DNA of 8,730 nucleotides from an uncultured Acidimicrobiales bacterium (GTDB lineage: Bacteria; Actinomycetota; Acidimicrobiia; Acidimicrobiales; UBA10347). The notes under the pieces were generated by a model, which was not told where the DNA came from, made no database searches, and saw only the letters and a list, made by a program, of their open reading frames with translations. How positions within the stretch are numbered: the first letter of the stretch is position 1; each line of letters starts with the position of its first letter. The DNA lies in assembly GCA_937942965.1 (NCBI GenBank), contig CALDGN010000434.1, forward strand, positions 1 to 8,730, read 5' to 3'. Shown one piece after another: positions 5,094-8,730 of this stretch. Made by a program: the position numbers and the translations under genes.

Positions 5094-6026
5094 TTAGCGC
5101 TCTTCGCGGCGCCAGGTTTGGCCGATGGCCGCAGGCGCTGCGCTTGGCCGGTTGCGAGAGCGAATCGACAAGAGAATCAGCACGCCGATCGTCAACACGT
5201 ACGGCAGCATGCTCAACAGGATCGGGCTGATCTCGACGCCGAAGGTTTGCAGCCGAGGTTCGAGTGCGATGAGGCCACCGAACAGCAGGGAACCGACGAG
5301 CACGCGGCCCGGACGCCACGCACCGAAGATCACCAACGCGACCGCGATCCAGCCGCGGCCAGCGGTTGTTCCTTCGCTCCAGCCGGGAGCGAGAAGAAGT
5401 GTCAGATAGGCGCCGGACATGCCCGCCAACGCGCCGCCGATCATCACGGCGACCACTCGTGTCCGGATGACGGGAAGCCCCGCGGCGTCGGCGGTCGCGG
5501 CGGACTCACCGACGGCACGCAGCGCCAGGCCCGTGCTGGTGCGGTTGAACACGAACCACGTCACTGCGCCGAGCAGGAGAGCGAGCCAGCTGAGCGCCGA
5601 CATCGAGAACACGGTCTCGCCGAGCCATGGAATGTCACTCAGCGGCCCGAGGTCGAGCTCACGGAACTGGGTGCCGACCGGTTTCGAGACGAGGTCCTTG
5701 CCCAGGAACGCGGCCATCGCGAGCCCGAGGATCGTTAAGGCAAGGCCACTCACCACCTGGTCCGCGCCCAACACGACGGACACGACCGCGTGGGCGCCCG
5801 AAAGCAGCGTGCCGGCCAGCGCGGCGACAACGAGGGCGATCCACGGGTTGCCGGTTTCGACGCCGGCCCAAAACGCGGCCATGCCGCCAAAGGCCATCAT
5901 GCCTTCGACGCCCAGGTTGAGTACGCCTGCCTTTTCGGCAACGAGCTCGCCGAGAGCGGCGAGATAGAGCAACGTGCCGAATTCGATGATGGCGATGACG
6001 AGCCCGATGAGTGTCTGCTCGTTCAT
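5094..6026 (-). CDS. ABC transporter permease, BPD_transp_2 family (YufQ-like)
   Basis: A 310-residue, very hydrophobic inner-membrane protein with about eight or more predicted spans, the second permease of a nucleoside-type importer. Typical marks are LYLAALGELVAEKAGVLNLGVEGMM (20-44), the cytoplasmic loop ALRAVGESAATADAAGLPV (168-186) that contacts the ATPase, and GRGWIAVALVIFGAW (223-237). These match the YufQ/NupQ type that pairs with a YufP-like permease. The ATG at 6026 overlaps the previous stop by four bases (ATGA) and is preceded by GGGAGCT five bases upstream. The hydrophilic tail of about 20 residues is Arg/Ala-rich. Ligand is inferred as purine or nucleoside from family and operon; sugars are carried by related systems and cannot be excluded. 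Confidence 0.93.
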   Translation of the reverse strand: MNEQTLIGLVIAIIEFGTLLYLAALGELVAEKAGVLNLGVEGMMAFGGMAAFWAGVETGNPWIALVVAALAGTLLSGAHAVVSVVLGADQVVSGLALTILGLAMAAFLGKDLVSKPVGTQFRELDLGPLSDIPWLGETVFSMSALSWLALLLGAVTWFVFNRTSTGLALRAVGESAATADAAGLPVIRTRVVAVMIGGALAGMSGAYLTLLLAPGWSEGTTAGRGWIAVALVIFGAWRPGRVLVGSLLFGGLIALEPRLQTFGVEISPILLSMLPYVLTIGVLILLSIRSRNRPSAAPAAIGQTWRREER

Positions 6027-7123
6027 GTTGCAGCTCCCGGCTCCGCAATGGCAGCGTTCGTCGCGGACGCTGGCTCGCCACGCTCCAGTCGGTAGCTACC
6101 AAACACTGCGGCTGCCAGTGCGCCGAACAGGATCAGCGCTTGGAGGATGTCGGAGATCGCGGCCGGCACGCCTTGGGTCTGAATCGCGAGGCCACCGATC
6201 TGGACGGCACCGAACGCGACGGCCACGGCAGCGACGCCGGATGGACGCATGAGGGCGAGCGCCGCGACGATGATGCCAGCGAACCCCCAGCCTCCAGCGA
6301 CGCCTTCGACGAGTCGGCTGGCGGAGCCGGTGAGCTCGATGCCACCGGCGAGGCCCGCGAACATGCCCGACATCACGAGCACGGTCAGGATCTTGGTGCG
6401 CAGCGAGATGCCGACATACTCGGCGGTGCGTTCTGACGATCCGGCGATCCGAAGTTCATAGCCCCAAGCGCTGCGGGAGACGAGCCAGCCGAACAGGCCA
6501 ACGACGACAGCAGCGATCAGCACACCGATGTTCGCCCGCTCGAACAGGCCGGGCAGCTTCGCCTGATCGGGGATCTCGGGAGCGATCGGGAAGTTGTTGC
6601 CTTCGGGATCTTTCCACGGGCCGTTCACCAGGTAGCGAACGATGCGGATGGCGACCTCGTTCAGCATCAATGTGGTGATGATCTCGCTCACGCCGAGTCG
6701 GGCACGAGCGAGCGCCGGACCGAGTGCCAACACGGCGCCGCCGAGAACTGCGCCGAGCAGCATCAGTGGGATGAGGAGCGGTCCGGACAGATCGGGTGCG
6801 AGTCGAGCAACCCAGGCGGCGCCGATTGCTCCGGCGATGATCTGGCCTTCGGCGCCGATGTTCCACAAGCCCATCGAACCGGCAACTGCGACGGCAAGGC
6901 CGGCCAGGCCAAGGGGGACGGCACGGGTCAGCGTGTTTGACCAGGCGCGAGGCGAGCCAAAGGCGCTGTCCAACATGCGGAGATAGGTGCTGAACGGGTT
7001 GTTGCCGGTCGCAAGCAGCAAGACCACGCCGATGAGCAGCGCGATGATCACGCCGACCAAGACGGCACGAAGCTGGCCACCGGCAAGCGGCGTTTCTCGG
7101 CGAACGAGTCGAAGGTTCCTCAC
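6023..7123 (-). CDS. ABC transporter permease, BPD_transp_2 family (YufP-like)
   Basis: A 366-residue inner-membrane protein forming the first permease subunit of the importer. A cytoplasmic basic start (MRNLRLVRRE) leads to a first span (about 20-40), then AGSMGLWNIGAEGQIIAGAIG (81-101), SEIITTLMLNEVAIRIVRYLV (146-166), a periplasmic loop PWKDPEGNNFPIAPEIPDQAKLPG (169-192), the ATPase-contact loop RIAGSSERTAEYVGIS (225-240) and further spans to about 342. NIGAEGQ and LMLNE are characteristic of YufP/NupP-type nucleoside permeases. The start is a GTG at 7123 overlapping the ATPase stop by four bases (GTGA), with a good ribosome site GAGGAAG (7131-7137) seven bases away. Four-base overlaps on both sides imply tight translational coupling and a 1:1 subunit ratio with the partner permease. 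Confidence 0.94.
   Translation of the reverse strand: MRNLRLVRRETPLAGGQLRAVLVGVIIALLIGVVLLLATGNNPFSTYLRMLDSAFGSPRAWSNTLTRAVPLGLAGLAVAVAGSMGLWNIGAEGQIIAGAIGAAWVARLAPDLSGPLLIPLMLLGAVLGGAVLALGPALARARLGVSEIITTLMLNEVAIRIVRYLVNGPWKDPEGNNFPIAPEIPDQAKLPGLFERANIGVLIAAVVVGLFGWLVSRSAWGYELRIAGSSERTAEYVGISLRTKILTVLVMSGMFAGLAGGIELTGSASRLVEGVAGGWGFAGIIVAALALMRPSGVAAVAVAFGAVQIGGLAIQTQGVPAAISDILQALILFGALAAAVFGSYRLERGEPASATNAAIAEPGAAT
6032..6038 (-). promoter_or_regulatory. Ribosome binding site of the second permease
   Basis: GGGAGCT on the minus strand stands five bases before the ATG at 6026, inside the end of the preceding permease gene. It supports that start and the ATGA overlap. Confidence 0.55.
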
Positions 7124-8649
7124 GACGTCGCTTCCTCGGCGTGCACGGCACCGGTCATGGCGACGCCCACGTCAGATCGGGTCGTCTCGTCGGGATCGAA
7201 CTCGGCGACGATCTTGCCCTCGTGCATGACCATGAGCCGGTCGCTGAGTGCGAGTAGTTCATCGAGGTCCTCGCTGATCAGCAAGACAGCGACGCCAGCT
7301 TCGGCTTGTTCGAGGAGTACGCGCTGGATGGCGGCGACGCCTTGGACATCGAGGCCTCGGGTGGGTTGGGCGGCAATGAGCACCGTCGGCTCGCCATCGA
7401 CTTCGCGTCCGACGAGTAGCCGCTGCAGGTTGCCGCCAGACAGGCCGGCGATGGGGGAGTGGAGGTCGGCGATCTTCACGTTGAAGCGCTCGACGAGATC
7501 CTCGGCGTGCTCGATCGATTTCTCTTGGTCGATCAGCAGGCCCTTGGCGTCGGTGCGATACGTGCGCATGATCGCGTTGTCCGCAACGCTTAGTCGCGGC
7601 GCAAGGCCGACACCGATCCGGTCCTCGGGCACATAGCTGAGACCTCGGCGATGTCGCTCGTTTGGCGAGGCCGAGCTGAGGTCATGGGTGCCGGACTGCA
7701 CCGAGCCGCTACTGCCTGTGAGGCCGGCCAGCGCGTCAGCGAGAGGACGCTGCCCGTTACCCGCAATACCAGCAATGCCCAGCACCTCGCCTGAACCGAT
7801 CGAGAACGTCACGCCGTCGACGACATTGCGTCCGTGGATGTCCACGACCTGGAGGTTGTCGACCTTGAGCACGGTGTCGCCCGGCGTGCTCGTGCGCACC
7901 CGGCGTTGTGATACCTCGGTGGCCTCGCCGACCATGAGCTCGGCGAGTCGGCCCGCATCGAGGTCGCTGACGGCGAGGTTGCCGGCAACCGTTTCGCCGC
8001 CTCGGAGCACCGTTGCTTCGTCGCAGAACGCGGTGACCTCGTCGAGCTTGTGGCTGATGAAGATGATGCTGCGTCCGTCGGCCGCCATCGCGGCCGTGAT
8101 GCGGCCAAGTTCTTCGGCCTCGACGGGCGTCAGGACTGCGGTTGGTTCGTCGAGGATCAGCACCCGGGCGTCGCGCCACAGGGCCTTGAGGATCTCGACG
8201 CGCTGGCGTTCGCCCATCGAGAGCTGCCAGACCTCGCGGCGCGGGTCGGTTGCGAGACCGAAGCGTTCGGCCAGTGCGGCGACCTGATCCTCGAGCGCGC
8301 TACGTGCCAGCACGCGTGGAGCTGCGCCGAGGACGACGTTCTCGGTGACCGAGAATGTTGGGACAAGCCGGAATTCTTGGTGAACCATGCCGACGCCAGC
8401 GGCAATGGCATCGGCGGGAGCGGCAAAGGACTGCTCGACGCCATGCAGCCGCACGGTGCCTTCGTCGGGTCGATAGACCCCAGCGAGCACGTTCATCAGA
8501 GTCGTCTTGCCGGCACCGTTCTCGCCGAGGACGGCATGGACCGATCCCGGTTTGACGTGCAGTCGCGTGCCCGCGTTGGCGATCACACCAGGAAAGCGTT
8601 TCCAGATGTTGTCGAGCTCAACTGCGAGCCCCTGCGCTGGTGCTACCAA
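7120..8649 (-). CDS. ABC transporter ATP-binding protein with two ATPase domains (YufO-like)
   Basis: A 509-residue cytosolic protein with tandem ABC domains, as in nucleoside (YufO/NupO) and sugar importers. Domain 1 has Walker A GENGAGKTT (42-50), Q-loop Gln91, signature LSMGE (143-147), Walker B LILDEP (164-169) and switch His200, so it looks fully active. Domain 2 has the family's degenerate P-loop GIAGNGQRPL (294-303) with no Lys-Thr, a good signature LSGGN (403-407) and AAQPTRGLD (426-434), where Gln stands for the catalytic Glu; this asymmetry is normal for the family. LSMGE rather than LSGGE in domain 1 is the usual nucleoside-type variant. The start is a TTG at 8649, chosen because AGGGGAG lies four bases upstream and the family homology begins soon after. 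It is the first operon gene in the window; a BMP-type substrate-binding lipoprotein is missing and may lie beyond the right edge. Confidence 0.95.
   Translation of the reverse strand: MVAPAQGLAVELDNIWKRFPGVIANAGTRLHVKPGSVHAVLGENGAGKTTLMNVLAGVYRPDEGTVRLHGVEQSFAAPADAIAAGVGMVHQEFRLVPTFSVTENVVLGAAPRVLARSALEDQVAALAERFGLATDPRREVWQLSMGERQRVEILKALWRDARVLILDEPTAVLTPVEAEELGRITAAMAADGRSIIFISHKLDEVTAFCDEATVLRGGETVAGNLAVSDLDAGRLAELMVGEATEVSQRRVRTSTPGDTVLKVDNLQVVDIHGRNVVDGVTFSIGSGEVLGIAGIAGNGQRPLADALAGLTGSSGSVQSGTHDLSSASPNERHRRGLSYVPEDRIGVGLAPRLSVADNAIMRTYRTDAKGLLIDQEKSIEHAEDLVERFNVKIADLHSPIAGLSGGNLQRLLVGREVDGEPTVLIAAQPTRGLDVQGVAAIQRVLLEQAEAGVAVLLISEDLDELLALSDRLMVMHEGKIVAEFDPDETTRSDVGVAMTGAVHAEEATS
7131..7137 (-). 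promoter_or_regulatory. Ribosome binding site of the first permease
   Basis: GAGGAAG on the minus strand ends seven bases before the GTG at 7123 and lies within the last codons of the ATPase gene. It fixes the start in favour of the GTGA overlap. Confidence 0.65.
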
Positions 8650-8653
8650 CGTT

Positions 8654-8660
8654 CTCCCCT
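8654..8660 (-). promoter_or_regulatory. Ribosome binding site deciding the TTG start of the ATPase gene
   Basis: AGGGGAG on the minus strand lies four bases before the TTG at 8649. No ATG or GTG near the expected N-terminus has comparable support, so this site is the main reason to accept a TTG start. Confidence 0.55.
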
Positions 8661-8702
8661 ACCAACTTCCCCGGTGTCCGAGTATGCCCCGAACGCGATC
8701 GT

Positions 8703-8730
8703 GGCCGGACCTCCCGAAGGAGGTCCGGCC
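8703..8730 (-). terminator. Perfect 12-bp hairpin with UUCG loop (terminator or attenuating/stabilising stem-loop)
   Basis: GGCCGGACCTCC (8703-8714) and GGAGGTCCGGCC (8719-8730) are exact reverse complements around four bases. In minus-strand RNA the loop is UUCG closed by C-G, the very stable cUUCGg tetraloop. No T-run follows on the minus strand (the next bases are GC-rich), so it is not a textbook intrinsic terminator; U-tract-free hairpins have been proposed as terminators in high-GC Gram-positives. It stands 53 bases before the ATPase start. It could end or reduce read-through from an upstream gene, or protect that gene's mRNA 3' end. The window stops exactly at the stem's outer base, so a longer stem is possible. 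Confidence 0.6.

Noticed and set aside
3990..5738. A 582-codon open frame on the plus strand opposite the amidohydrolase and second permease genes.
   Set aside because: It is antisense to two genes with complete family motifs. Its product is low-complexity (His, Arg, Ala, Asp rich) with no recognisable fold, typical of high-GC antisense frames, and it crosses the boundary between two real genes.
7120..8649. Degenerate second P-loop of the ABC ATPase as possible gene decay.
   Set aside because: Loss of the Walker A Lys and the Gln in place of Glu in the second domain are normal for this nucleoside/sugar importer family.

Overview
The window comes from a GC-rich bacterium (about 60-65% G+C by eye) with frequent GTG/TTG starts, several starts lacking a Shine-Dalgarno (SD) sequence, and protein families typical of Actinobacteria. 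An actinomycete-like host, possibly an acidimicrobial lineage, is the best guess, but there is no rRNA or marker gene here to settle it. Eight complete protein genes and one partial gene fill the window densely. There is no tRNA, rRNA, CRISPR array, transposon or phage gene, and no gene-free stretch longer than 100 bases.

Region 1 (1-1501) is a stress or detoxification module. A MarR-type regulator (plus strand) diverges from an FMN-dependent NADH-azoreductase, which is followed on the same minus strand by a pirin/quercetinase gene cut by the left edge. The 89-base gap between regulator and reductase is AT-rich. It holds two copies of the palindrome TTCAA-N2-TTGAA, 22 bp apart centre to centre, placed over plausible overlapping divergent promoters. 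This suggests that the regulator represses both itself and the reductase.

Region 2 (1517-3127) has a yqeC-like P-loop protein (minus), a family tied to selenium-dependent molybdenum hydroxylases, divergent from an alpha/beta hydrolase (plus) that has a clear Ser nucleophile but no His at the usual place.

Region 3 (3146-8649, all minus) reads as one operon. In transcription order it encodes a double-domain ABC ATPase, two BPD_transp_2 permeases (each junction a 4-base stop/start overlap), an SsnA/TrzA-type amidohydrolase and a small hot-dog thioesterase. The transporter is the nucleoside/purine (YufO-YufP-YufQ with BMP lipoprotein) type. Its substrate-binding lipoprotein is not in the window and may lie just beyond the right edge. 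At the right edge a perfect 12-bp hairpin with a UUCG loop, in minus-strand RNA, sits 53 bases before the ATPase start and may separate a highly expressed upstream gene from the rest.

Together, region 3 suggests import of a purine-like or other N-heterocyclic compound followed by hydrolytic deamination. The thioesterase partner is unexplained. The nearby yqeC gene hints, weakly, at a molybdenum-hydroxylase purine pathway encoded outside the window.
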